DNA of 64,000 nt from the NCBI GenBank assembly GCA_963821925.1, contig CAWGFO010000010.1, forward strand, positions 310,001 through 374,000, read 5' to 3'. A program made the position numbers and the translations under genes. The notes under the pieces were generated by a model that saw only the letters and a program-made list of their open reading frames with translations, did no database searches and was not told the origin of the DNA. Of this stretch, positions 51,786 through 60,795 are shown piece by piece; the first letter of the stretch is position 1; every line of letters starts with the position of its first letter. This DNA comes from JAOUEA01 sp963821925 (GTDB lineage Bacteria > Actinomycetota > UBA4738 > HRBIN12).

Positions 51786-54344
51786 ATGTGGCGCGCGACC
51801 TTCAAGGCGTTGCTCGCGAAGAAGCTGCGCTTCGCGCTCACCGCGCTCTCGGTGGTGCTCGGCGTCGGCTTCGTGGCGGGCACGTTCGTGCTCACCGACA
51901 CGATGAATGCGGCCTTCGACCAACTGTTCAGCGATGCGGCCGGGACCTCCGACGTGATCGTGCGCGCGGAGTCGGCCTTCACCACGGAGCAAGCCGGTCC
52001 CGGCGGCGGCGCGTCAGCCGACCGGGAACCGATCCCGGCCTCCGTGCTGCCACTCGTGAAGTCGGTCACCGGGGTGGCCCTGGTGGGTGGCGACGTGCAG
52101 GGGACCGCTCAGATGGTGGACCCCGTCACCGACGAGCCGATCGGCGGATTCGGTCCGCCCACGATCGGCTCGAACTGGAACGACGTCAGCAGCGGCACGG
52201 TCAGCGTCAGCCAGGGCGAGCAGCCGACGGGCCCCGACGAGGTCGCGATCGACGCCGCGACCGCGAACAAGCACGACCTGACCGTCGGTGAGCAGATCCA
52301 GATCCTGTTCGCGGAGGGGACGGGGGAGTTCACGATCTCCGGCCTCCTCAAGTTCGGCGACGCCGACAACCTGGCGGGGGCGACGCTCGCGATCTTCGAC
52401 ACCACGACGGCGCAGAAGGTCCTGGGCAAGGAAGGCGTGTACGACACGATCAGCGTGGTGGGCGACGACAGCGTGCCGGCCAGCGAGCTCCGGGCCGACA
52501 TCCAATCGGTGCTCCCCGACGGCGTGGAGGCCGTCACGTCCGCGACGGTCGCCGACGAGCAGTCCAAGGCGCTGAAGGAGGGGCTCGGATTCTTCCGGAC
52601 CGCGCTGCTCGTCTTCGCCTTCATCGCCCTGTTCGTGGGCGCCTTCATCATCTTCAACACGTTCTCGATCATCGTCGCGCAGCGAACGCGGGAGCTCGCG
52701 CTGTTGCGGGCGCTCGGTGCGTCGCGGCGTCAGGTCATGACGTCCGTCGTCGTCGAGGCGTTCCTGGTCGGCCTGTTCGCCGCCGTCGTGGGGATCGTGG
52801 CCGGGATCGGGATCGCCGCCGGCCTGAAAGTGCTCCTCGGCGCGTTCGGGATCGACCTGCCCAGCACGTCCCTCCAGCTGCTGCCCCGCACGATCATCGT
52901 CTCGCTCCTGATCGGCTCGATCGTGACGGTGGTCGCGTCGTTCCTGCCGGCGCGCAAGGCCGCCCGCGTGGCGCCGATCCAGGCGCTCCGCGAGTCGGGC
53001 GACACCGCGCCGTCCTCGGCCACGACGCGCCGACGGCTGATCGTCGGGATCGTCGTCACGGCGCTGGGCGGCGCCGCGCTGCTTTACGGGCTGTTCGGCG
53101 CCACCTCCAACGAGGGCGCCCTGGTCGGGCTGGGCGCGGCCGTGATCTTCGTCGGCGTGGCCATGCTGTCGCCGCTCTTCGCCCGTCCGATCGCGGGTGG
53201 CCTCGGCGCGCCCCTCCGTCGGCTCTCGATATCGGGCAAGCTCGGGCGGGAGAACGCGGTGCGCAGCCCGCGCCGGACCGCATCGACCGCCGCCGCCCTG
53301 ATGATCGGGCTGGGCCTCGTCTCGATGGTGGCGATCCTGTCCGCGTCGCTGAAAGCCTCGTTCGACCAGGCGCTCACCGAGACCCTGAGAGCGGACTACA
53401 TGCTCTCGACGAGCACCTTCACGTCGTTCGGGGCGGAGGCGGCGAACCTCGTCCGCGACCTCCCGGAGGTCGAGGCCATCACGGAGTTCCGGCAGAACGG
53501 GTTCCGGATCGACGGGACGACGGCGTTCGTGACGGGCGTGCAGCCCGACACCCTCGACACCACCGCGTCGATCGACGTCACTGAGGGCAGCCTCGCCGAT
53601 CTCGCTCAGCCCGACACGATCATGGTCTATGCGGAGGTCGCCAAGGACAACGGCTGGGCCGTGGGCGACACGGTGCCGGCGCAGTTCGCTACGGTCGGCG
53701 ACGCGCCGCTCACGCTGGTGGGGATCTACGGAGACAACCGGCTCGCCGGGGACTACCTGATCTCGCTCGACACCTACGACACGTATTTCACCGAGCCGCT
53801 CGACAGCTTCGTGCTCGTGAAGGCCTCGCCGGACGTGCCGCTCGCCGATGCCCAGGCCGCGATCGAAGCCGCCGTGAAGGGCCTGCCGAACATCCAGGTG
53901 CAGGACCAGGCCGCCTTCCGCGAGCAACAGGCGGGGTTCATCGACCAGTTGCTCGGCCTCGTGACCGCGCTGCTGTTCATGTCGATCCTGATCGCCGTGT
54001 TCGGCATCGTGAACACGCTGGGACTCTCGATCTACGAACGCACGCGAGAGCTCGGGCTGCTACGGGCTGTGGGCATGAGCCGACGTCAGGTGAAGCGCAT
54101 GATCCGCTGGGAAGCGGTGATCATCGCGATCTTCGGAGCGTCGCTCGGCATCGTGATCGGGATCCTGTTCGGCTGGGCGCTGCAGCAGGCCCTGGCGAAC
54201 CAGGGCGTCACGCAGCTGAAGATCCCGGTGGGACAGCTCCTGTTCTACCTGGTGTTCGCGGGGTTGATCGGCGTGCTGGCGGCGATCTGGCCCGCACGGC
54301 GGGCCGCGAAGCTCAACGTGCTCGAGGCGATCTCGTACGAGTAG
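51786..54344 (+). CDS. FtsX-like ABC permease with two repeated units
   Basis: An 852-residue permease. An N-terminal helix is followed by a MacB-type extracytoplasmic domain, three helices (about 270-400, with IVAQRTRELALLRALGASRRQV), a second N-terminal-like helix after about 485 (NAVRSPRRTASTAAALMIGL), a second outer domain and three C-terminal helices (YERTRELGLLRAVGMSRRQV). The duplicated halves are visible in these matching coupling motifs. It is translationally close to the ATPase, forming one exporter. Confidence 0.9.
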   Translation: MWRATFKALLAKKLRFALTALSVVLGVGFVAGTFVLTDTMNAAFDQLFSDAAGTSDVIVRAESAFTTEQAGPGGGASADREPIPASVLPLVKSVTGVALVGGDVQGTAQMVDPVTDEPIGGFGPPTIGSNWNDVSSGTVSVSQGEQPTGPDEVAIDAATANKHDLTVGEQIQILFAEGTGEFTISGLLKFGDADNLAGATLAIFDTTTAQKVLGKEGVYDTISVVGDDSVPASELRADIQSVLPDGVEAVTSATVADEQSKALKEGLGFFRTALLVFAFIALFVGAFIIFNTFSIIVAQRTRELALLRALGASRRQVMTSVVVEAFLVGLFAAVVGIVAGIGIAAGLKVLLGAFGIDLPSTSLQLLPRTIIVSLLIGSIVTVVASFLPARKAARVAPIQALRESGDTAPSSATTRRRLIVGIVVTALGGAALLYGLFGATSNEGALVGLGAAVIFVGVAMLSPLFARPIAGGLGAPLRRLSISGKLGRENAVRSPRRTASTAAALMIGLGLVSMVAILSASLKASFDQALTETLRADYMLSTSTFTSFGAEAANLVRDLPEVEAITEFRQNGFRIDGTTAFVTGVQPDTLDTTASIDVTEGSLADLAQPDTIMVYAEVAKDNGWAVGDTVPAQFATVGDAPLTLVGIYGDNRLAGDYLISLDTYDTYFTEPLDSFVLVKASPDVPLADAQAAIEAAVKGLPNIQVQDQAAFREQQAGFIDQLLGLVTALLFMSILIAVFGIVNTLGLSIYERTRELGLLRAVGMSRRQVKRMIRWEAVIIAIFGASLGIVIGILFGWALQQALANQGVTQLKIPVGQLLFYLVFAGLIGVLAAIWPARRAAKLNVLEAISYE

Positions 54345-54386
54345 GGCCCGTCACTCGACGGCCGGGTCGCGCGAGCAGCGGCCTTT

Positions 54387-56345
54387 ATGATGACGCGCAT
54401 GCCGCGCCTGACCCTGCCCGACGCGAAGGTGGCCGAGCTCCCCGAGGGGGAGCCGGTCGGCGCCGCGATGCCCAAGGGGACGATCGCCGCGCGCGTCGAC
54501 GGCGAGCTCCGCGATCTGTCGTTCGTGCCCGCGGGCGACGCCGTCGTCGAGCCGATCGCCCCGGGGTCCGAGGACGGGCTGCACGTCCTGCGGCACTCGA
54601 CCGCGCACGTGCTGGCACAAGCGGTCTGCGATCTCTACCCGGGCGCGAGGTACGCGATCGGTCCGGCGATCGAGGACGGCTTCTACTACGACTTCGACCT
54701 GCCCGAGCCGCTCCAGCCGGCCGACCTCGCGAAGATCGACCGCCGGATGCGGCAGATCGCGAAGCAGAACCAGCCGTTCGTCCGCGAGGATCTCTCGCGC
54801 GACGAGGCGCGCGCACGCCTGGCGGACCAGCCGTTCAAGGTGGAGATCATCGACGGCCTCGAAGAGGAGGAGGCCGCCGCGGGTGAGGCGACCGTGGGCG
54901 ACACGGTCAGCCTGTATCGCAACGGGGGATGGGCGGACCTCTGCATGGGCCCGCACGTGCCGCACACGGGCAAGCTCGGCGCCTTCAAGCTCACGAGCCT
55001 CGCGGGCGCCTACTGGCGCGGCGACGACTCGCGCCCGATGCTCACGCGGATCTACGGCACCGCCTGGGCCACCCAGGACGACCTCGATGCCCATCTGGAG
55101 CGGGTCGCGGAGGCCGAGCGGCGCGACCACCGGCGTCTCGGGATCGAGCTCGACCTGTTCTCGTTCCCCGACGAGATCGGGTCGGGGCTGCCCGTGTTCC
55201 ACCCGCGGGGCGGGCTGATCCGCCGGCTGATGGAGGACTACTCGCGCCGTCGCCACGAGGAGGCCGGCTACGAGTTCGTGAACTCTCCGCATATCACGAA
55301 GTCGGATCTCTTCGTGACGAGCGGGCACCTCGATTGGTTCGCCGAGGGCATGTTCCCGCCGATGGAGCTCGACGACGGCAGCCGGTACTACCTGAAGCCG
55401 ATGAACTGCCCGATGCACATCCTGATCTACCGGAGCCGCACCCGGAGCTACCGGGAGCTGCCGCTGCGGCTCTTCGAGTTCGGGACGGTCTACCGCTACG
55501 AGAAGTCGGGTGTGATCCACGGGCTCACGCGGGTGCGCGGCGTCACGATGGACGACGCCCACATCTTCACGACGAAGGAGCAGATGGGCGAGGAGCTCCG
55601 TTCGCTCCTGGTGTTCGTACTCGATCTGCTCCGCGACTACGGCCTGGATGACTTCTACCTGGAGCTCTCGACCAAGCCGGAGGGCAAGGCCGTGGGCACG
55701 GACGAGGAGTGGGCCGAGGGGATCGAGATCCTCCGGGAGGCCGCCGAGTCGATGGATCTGAAGCTCGTGATGGACGAGGGCGGCGGGGCCTTCTACGGCC
55801 CGAAGATCAGCGTGCAGGCCAAGGATGCGATCGGACGCACCTGGCAGATGTCGACGATCCAGGTCGACTTCCAGCTGCCCCAACGCTTCGACCTGCACTA
55901 CGCGGGCGCCGACGGCGAGCGCCATCGGCCGGTCATGATCCACCGCGCGCTGTTCGGGTCGGTCGAACGCTTCTTCGGGGTGCTGACCGAGCACTACGCG
56001 GGGGCCTTCCCGCTGTGGCTCGCGCCCGAGCAGCTTCGCTTCGTGCCCGTGGCCGACCGGCACGCCGAGCGCTGCCACGAGCTCGCGATCGCGGCGAAGG
56101 CGGCGGGGCTCCGCGCGACGGTCGACGACTCCAAGGAGAGCGTCGGCAAGAAGATCCGCGCCGCGCAGCTGATGAAGGCGCCGTACACGCTCGTGGTCGG
56201 CGACAAGGAACTCGAGTCGGCGACGTACACCGTGCGCGACCGCGCCGGCGTGGAGACGTCCGGGGTGCCGTTCGACCGCATCGTGGAGGCGCTCGGCGAG
56301 GAGGTCCGCACGCGCGCGCTCGAGCAGACCGACTTCGGGGCCTGA
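54387..56345 (+). CDS. thrS: Threonyl-tRNA synthetase
   Basis: A 652-residue class II synthetase: TGS domain at the N-terminus, the SAD editing domain with HSTAHVLAQAV, catalytic core with MNCPMHI and the zinc-binding residues, and the anticodon-binding C-terminus (LAPEQLRFVPVADRH ... KIRAAQLMKAPY). Three nearby ATGs (54387, 54390, 54399) are possible starts and none has a clear ribosome site. It heads the cluster thrS-HIT-...-PgsA-acyltransferase-PimA seen across actinobacteria. Confidence 0.95.
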   Translation: MMTRMPRLTLPDAKVAELPEGEPVGAAMPKGTIAARVDGELRDLSFVPAGDAVVEPIAPGSEDGLHVLRHSTAHVLAQAVCDLYPGARYAIGPAIEDGFYYDFDLPEPLQPADLAKIDRRMRQIAKQNQPFVREDLSRDEARARLADQPFKVEIIDGLEEEEAAAGEATVGDTVSLYRNGGWADLCMGPHVPHTGKLGAFKLTSLAGAYWRGDDSRPMLTRIYGTAWATQDDLDAHLERVAEAERRDHRRLGIELDLFSFPDEIGSGLPVFHPRGGLIRRLMEDYSRRRHEEAGYEFVNSPHITKSDLFVTSGHLDWFAEGMFPPMELDDGSRYYLKPMNCPMHILIYRSRTRSYRELPLRLFEFGTVYRYEKSGVIHGLTRVRGVTMDDAHIFTTKEQMGEELRSLLVFVLDLLRDYGLDDFYLELSTKPEGKAVGTDEEWAEGIEILREAAESMDLKLVMDEGGGAFYGPKISVQAKDAIGRTWQMSTIQVDFQLPQRFDLHYAGADGERHRPVMIHRALFGSVERFFGVLTEHYAGAFPLWLAPEQLRFVPVADRHAERCHELAIAAKAAGLRATVDDSKESVGKKIRAAQLMKAPYTLVVGDKELESATYTVRDRAGVETSGVPFDRIVEALGEEVRTRALEQTDFGA

Positions 56346-56346
56346 G

Positions 56347-56844
56347 GTGACCGACCACCTCTGGAGCCCCTGGCGGATGCAGTACATCCAGGCGGCCACG
56401 GAGGAGTCCGAGGCCGACGCCGGCTGCATCTTCTGTGCGATCGGGGCGGGGGAGGAGTCCGACCGGGTGCTCACCCGCGGGGCGCTCGGCTACGTCGTCC
56501 TCAACAAGTTCCCGTACAACCCGGGTCACCTGCTCGTGGTCCCGAACCGCCACGAGGGCGACCTCGAGGCGCTCACCGCCGACGAGAACGCCGAGCTGCA
56601 GGCGCTGCTCCAGCGGTCGATCCGGGCGCTGCGCGCGGAGTCGGAGCCGCACGGGTTCAACGTGGGGATGAACCTCGGACGGATCGCCGGGGCCGGGATC
56701 CCGGGCCACCTGCACTGGCACATCGTGCCGCGCTGGAGCGGAGACACCAACTACATGCCGGTGGTCGGGGAGACGCGCGTGCTCCCTGAGCTGCTGGCCG
56801 ACACCTATCGGCGCCTCGCGCCGCGCTTCGAGGGGGACGGATGA
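56347..56844 (+). CDS. HIT-family nucleotide hydrolase/phosphorylase
   Basis: A 165-residue HIT protein with the catalytic triad HLHWHIVPRW and a CxxC near the N-terminus (GCIFCAIG). It corresponds in position to mycobacterial Rv2613c, an Ap4A phosphorylase, between thrS and pgsA. GTG 56347 starts 1 base after the thrS stop. It ends in an ATGA overlap with the hydrolase gene. Confidence 0.9.
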   Translation: MTDHLWSPWRMQYIQAATEESEADAGCIFCAIGAGEESDRVLTRGALGYVVLNKFPYNPGHLLVVPNRHEGDLEALTADENAELQALLQRSIRALRAESEPHGFNVGMNLGRIAGAGIPGHLHWHIVPRWSGDTNYMPVVGETRVLPELLADTYRRLAPRFEGDG

Positions 56845-57651
56845 CCGAGGGACGGGTCGGGTTCGAGGGCGGGGAGCTGGCGTACGAGGTCGCGGGAGAG
56901 GGGCCCACGGTCACCTTCCTCCACCCAGGGCTCTGGGACATGCGGACGTGGGACCGCGAGTTCGGGCGGTTCGCCGACGCCGGCTACCGCGTGGTGCGGT
57001 TCGATCAGCGCGGCTACGGACGGTCGAGCCGGCTCACCGGCGCGCCGTACTCGAACGTGCGGGATCTGCTGGCCGTGCTCGACGCCACGGGCACCGAGAC
57101 GACGGCGCTCGTCGGCTGCTCGATGGGCGGCGCGCTCGCGATCGACGCGACCCTCACGGCCCCCGATCGCGTCTGGGCGCTCGTCCCGGTCGCGGCCGCG
57201 CTCGGCGGTGTCGAGGATCTTGAAGAGGAGATCGAGTGGTGGGAGCGTGTCAGCGCGCCGATCGAGGCGGCGCTGGAGGCCGGAGACCTGGAACGCGCCG
57301 AGGACCTGCGGCTCGAGCTGCTCTGGGCGCCGCTCGGGACCGCGGATCCCGCCGGCGCGCGGATCCGAGAGATCGCCTTCGACAACCTGCACGAGATCAC
57401 CCAGGACGAGAGCGGCGCCGAGGAGCTCGACCCGCCTGCCGCCCTCCGCTTGGGCGAGATCGACGTGCCGACGCTCGTGATCGCGGCGGAGCACGACCCT
57501 CCGGGTGGCCGCCGCCTGAGCGAACTGATCGCGCGCGGGGTGCTCGACGCCCGGCTCGTCACGATCGAGGGCGCCGACCACGTGGTGAACCTCCGGCAGC
57601 CCGACGCGTTCGAAGCGGCCGTCCTGCCGTTCCTCGGCCGAGGTGCGCTGA
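56841..57651 (+). CDS. Alpha/beta-hydrolase, 3' end probably frameshifted
   Basis: An alpha/beta-hydrolase of about 270 residues: oxyanion region FLHPGLWDMR, nucleophile elbow GCSMGG, acid in AAEHDPPGG, and catalytic His in GADHVV. As written, the frame does not stop after the last helix and runs on to 58175 through the next gene as Arg-rich nonsense. Removing one G near 57635 gives VLPFLAEVR and the TGA at 57649-57651, four bases before the DUF423 start. I treat that as the real end. Substrate unknown. Confidence 0.8.
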
Positions 57652-57654
57652 CCC

Positions 57655-58050
57655 GTGGACCGGCTCTTCCTGCTCGTCGCGGCGCTCGGCGGGTTCGTCG
57701 GCGTCGCGTTCGGCGCGTTCGGCGCGCACGCCCTGCAGCGGCGGGTCACGTCCGAGCGGCTCGTGACGTTCGAGACCGGCGTCCGCTACCTGTTCGTGCA
57801 CGCGCTCGCGCTGGGGCTGGTGGTCGCGGTGCGGACCTGGGCGCCCGACACGGCGGCCTCGGCGATCGCGGGGATCGCGTTCATCGTCGGGATCGTGCTC
57901 TTCAGCGGCAGCCTGTTCGTGCTCGTGTGGCTGGACCGACCGAGGCTCGGGGCGATCACGCCGATCGGCGGCGTGGCATTGCTGATCGGTTGGGCGGCCC
58001 TCGCGATGGCCGTGCTCACCGCGAGCTTCGTGTTCGACGCGATCGCCTGA
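57655..58050 (+). CDS. DUF423 membrane protein
   Basis: A 131-residue protein with four membrane helices and the family start FLLVAALGGFVGVAFGAFGAHAL, then FETGVRYLFVHALAL. DUF423 (YgdD-like) proteins have no known function. GTG 57655 is used. It is convergent with the EF-G-like gene. Confidence 0.88.
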   Translation: MDRLFLLVAALGGFVGVAFGAFGAHALQRRVTSERLVTFETGVRYLFVHALALGLVVAVRTWAPDTAASAIAGIAFIVGIVLFSGSLFVLVWLDRPRLGAITPIGGVALLIGWAALAMAVLTASFVFDAIA

Positions 58051-58086
58051 CGTGCGCCCGGCCGCGGCCGGGCCGCCGCCCGGCTC

Positions 58087-60177
58087 TTACTTCTTGTGCG
58101 CCTCCTCGCGTGCCTGCTGATAGGCGTCGATCACCTTCTGCGCGAGGTGCTGCGGCATCTCCTCGTAGTGGCTGAAGGCCATCGAGAACGCGCCCCGCCC
58201 GCCGGTCATCGAACGGAGGTCGATCACGTAGCGCGCGACCTCGGCCTGCGGCACGGTCGCGTGGATCACCTGCTTGCCCCCACCGACCTGGTCCATGCCC
58301 GCGATCTTGCCGCGCTTCGAGTTCAGGTCGCCCATGATGTCGCCGGTGTACGAGTCCGGCACGATCACGTCGAGGTTCACCATCGGCTCGAGCAGCATCA
58401 CGCCCGCCTGCTCCACGGCCTCCTTCAGCGCGAGCGAGCCGGCGATCTGGAACGCCATGTCGGAGGAGTCCACCGAGTGGAACTTGCCGTCGACGAGCGT
58501 GACCTTCACGTCGACCATCGGGTTCCCGCTCAGCACGCCCTCGGCCATCGTCTTCACGATGCCCTTCTCGATCGACGGGATGAACTGGTTCGGGATCGCG
58601 CCGCCGAAGATCTTGTCCTCGTAGACGAAGCCCTCGCCACGGGCCGCCGGCTCGAGCTCGATCTCGCACACCGCGTACTGACCGTGGCCGCCGCTCTGCT
58701 TCACGTGGCGGCCGGTGACCTTCGCCTTGCCGCGGACCGTCTCGCGGTACGCGATCTTCGCGGGCGCGGTCGTGACGTCGACGCCGTACTTCCGCTTCAG
58801 GCGCTCGATCATGACCTCGAGGTGCGCCTCGCCCATCCCGTGCATCACGGTCTCGTGCGTCTCCTCGTTGCGGGAGACGCGGAGGGTCGGGTCCTCCTCG
58901 CGCAAGCGCGCCAGCCCGGTCGCGAGCTTGTCCTCGTCGCCCTTGGTTCTCGGGGCGATCGCGTAGGCCAGGAGCGGCTCGGGGAGCGGGATCGTCGGCA
59001 CCTGCGTCGGGTCGTCCTTCACGCTGAACGTGTCGCCCGTGTGCGCGTGCTGGAGCTTCGCGACCGCGCCGATGTCGCCCGCGGCGACCTCGGGCACCGA
59101 CTCGTGCTCCTTGCCCTTCTGCGTGAAGAGCTGCCCGATCCGCTCGTCGGTGCCCTGGGTGGCGTTGTGCAGGGTCGAGTCGGGCCGGACCTTCCCGCTG
59201 AACACCCGGAACATCGTGATGTGCCCCACGAACGGGTCCGAGACGGTCTTGAACACGAACGCGCACACGGGACCGTCCGGGTCGCACGACCGCTCGGTCT
59301 CGCCCCCGCCCTTGCCGTGCACGACCACGGACCCGCGGTCGATCGGCGACGGGAATTCCTCGACGATGAAGTCGAGCAACCGGTCGATCCCGATCGCCTT
59401 GGCGGCCGAGCCCACGATCACCGGGGCGAGCCGTGCCCGTGCGAAGCCGTCCTTCGCGCCGCTCACGATGTGCTCCTCGGGGAGCGTGCCCACCTCGAGG
59501 TACTCCTCGATCAGGTCGTCGTCGGACTCGGCCACCGCCTCGATCAGCTTCTCGCGCGCCGGGTCGGCCATCTGGTGGATCTCGTCGGGCCACTCCGACT
59601 CCTCGGCCTTGGGCCCGCTCGGGTACAGGTCGGCCTTCTCGTGCAGGAGGTCGGCGACCCCCCGGAACTCGTGCTCGGCCCCGATCGGGAGCTCGAACGG
59701 CGCCACCTGGTTCCCGAAGGCCGAGACGAGCTGGGCGAGCGTCCCCGGGAAGTCCGCGCGCTCGCGGTCGAGCTTGTTCACGAAGATCGCGCGGGGGAGG
59801 CCGGCCTCGACGGCGAGCTCCCAGGCGGCCTCGGTCTGCACCTCGACGCCGTCGACGGCCGAGACGACCACGATCACGGCGTCGGCCGCGAGGATCGCCG
59901 ACCGGAGGTCGCCGACGAAGTCGGCGTAGCCCGGCGCGTCGAGCACGTTGATCTTGACGCCCTCCCACTCGATCGGGGCCATCGCGAGCGAGACGGAGAT
60001 GCCCTTGCGTTGCTCGTCCGGGTCGTGGTCGGAGACGGTGTTGCCGTCCTCCACCACGCCCATGCGGGTGATCGATCCGGCCGTGAACAGCATGGCTTCG
60101 AGGAGGGTCGTCTTCCCCGAGCCACCGTGACCGACCAACAAGACGTTGCGGATGTCCTTCGCGTCGTAGGTCTTCAA
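58087..60177 (-). CDS. EF-G-like translational GTPase
   Basis: A 696-residue protein with the full EF-G layout: G domain (GHGGSGKTT, the switch region RKGISVS, DAPGYADF, NKLD), domain II, and domains III-V (GMGEAHLEVMIERLKRKYGVD, GRGAFSMAFSHYEEMP). Several features (SITRMGVVEDGNTVSDHDP) match the EF-G-like (FusA2/Rv0120c-type) branch rather than the main EF-G. TTG 60177 has AAGGAG upstream; a long in-frame extension upstream is a shadow of the divergent gene. It interrupts the PI-mannoside cluster on the opposite strand. Confidence 0.9.
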   Translation of the reverse strand: MKTYDAKDIRNVLLVGHGGSGKTTLLEAMLFTAGSITRMGVVEDGNTVSDHDPDEQRKGISVSLAMAPIEWEGVKINVLDAPGYADFVGDLRSAILAADAVIVVVSAVDGVEVQTEAAWELAVEAGLPRAIFVNKLDRERADFPGTLAQLVSAFGNQVAPFELPIGAEHEFRGVADLLHEKADLYPSGPKAEESEWPDEIHQMADPAREKLIEAVAESDDDLIEEYLEVGTLPEEHIVSGAKDGFARARLAPVIVGSAAKAIGIDRLLDFIVEEFPSPIDRGSVVVHGKGGGETERSCDPDGPVCAFVFKTVSDPFVGHITMFRVFSGKVRPDSTLHNATQGTDERIGQLFTQKGKEHESVPEVAAGDIGAVAKLQHAHTGDTFSVKDDPTQVPTIPLPEPLLAYAIAPRTKGDEDKLATGLARLREEDPTLRVSRNEETHETVMHGMGEAHLEVMIERLKRKYGVDVTTAPAKIAYRETVRGKAKVTGRHVKQSGGHGQYAVCEIELEPAARGEGFVYEDKIFGGAIPNQFIPSIEKGIVKTMAEGVLSGNPMVDVKVTLVDGKFHSVDSSDMAFQIAGSLALKEAVEQAGVMLLEPMVNLDVIVPDSYTGDIMGDLNSKRGKIAGMDQVGGGKQVIHATVPQAEVARYVIDLRSMTGGRGAFSMAFSHYEEMPQHLAQKVIDAYQQAREEAHKK

Positions 60178-60243
60178 CGGAGCGCTCCTTCGGCGAGAGG
60201 TAGGGGGAATCCTACCGAGAGTTGCTAGGCTCGCGCCGACCCC

Positions 60244-60795
60244 ATGGCGCGCTTCCAACGACTGCAGATCCGTTTCCAGCGCCAGCCTCCCGGTACGGCG
60301 ATCACGAGGACGGTCCTGATCGCGGGTGGCCTGCTGGCCGGCGTCGCGGCGTGGTGGATCGTCGCGCGGGAGCCGCGCCTGGGCGCGCTCGCGGCGGGCA
60401 CGTCGGCCGCGTTCCTCCTGATCGGCGGACACCGCGCGAACCACGGCGCGGGCGGTCCGACCGACCGGATGCTCGACGATCTGCTCGATCGCCTCTGGGA
60501 CGGAACGGTCCTCGGTGCCATCGCCTGGACCGAACGCAGCGCGAGCGCCTCGACGGCGATCGCCGCCCTGGCCGCGCTCTGCCTCAGCTTCCTCTCGTCC
60601 TACGTCCGGGCGCGCGGCGCCTCGCTCTCGTACTCGGTCGAGGAGAGCCACGTGACGCGCGGCGTCCGCTACGGCCTCGTCACCGTCGGACTCGCCTTCG
60701 GGTGGCTGGATTGGACCCTGTGGCTGGCGGCGGGCCTGTCGGCGCTCGCGGCCCTCGTGCGTACCACCCAGGTCGCGCGCGAGGAGCGCGCGTGA
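60244..60795 (+). CDS. PgsA-like CDP-alcohol phosphatidyltransferase homologue, degenerate motif
   Basis: A 183-residue membrane protein in the slot of phosphatidylinositol-phosphate synthase. The second half of the family motif is intact in LDDLLDRLWDGTVLGAIAW, which aligns with LDSTLDRISDGAVFGAIAW of actinobacterial PgsA. The first half, normally DGxxAR...G, reads GGHRANHGAGG, so the first Asp, the Arg and the Gly are missing. The N-terminus is also short of the usual cytosolic helix. It may be inactive or use different chemistry. The acyltransferase GTG overlaps its stop. Confidence 0.7.
   Translation: MARFQRLQIRFQRQPPGTAITRTVLIAGGLLAGVAAWWIVAREPRLGALAAGTSAAFLLIGGHRANHGAGGPTDRMLDDLLDRLWDGTVLGAIAWTERSASASTAIAALAALCLSFLSSYVRARGASLSYSVEESHVTRGVRYGLVTVGLAFGWLDWTLWLAAGLSALAALVRTTQVAREERA

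Noticed and set aside
60178..60651. N-terminal extension of the EF-G-like gene
   Set aside because: It is the antisense of the PgsA-like gene; TTG 60177 has a ribosome site and starts at the EF-G family beginning.
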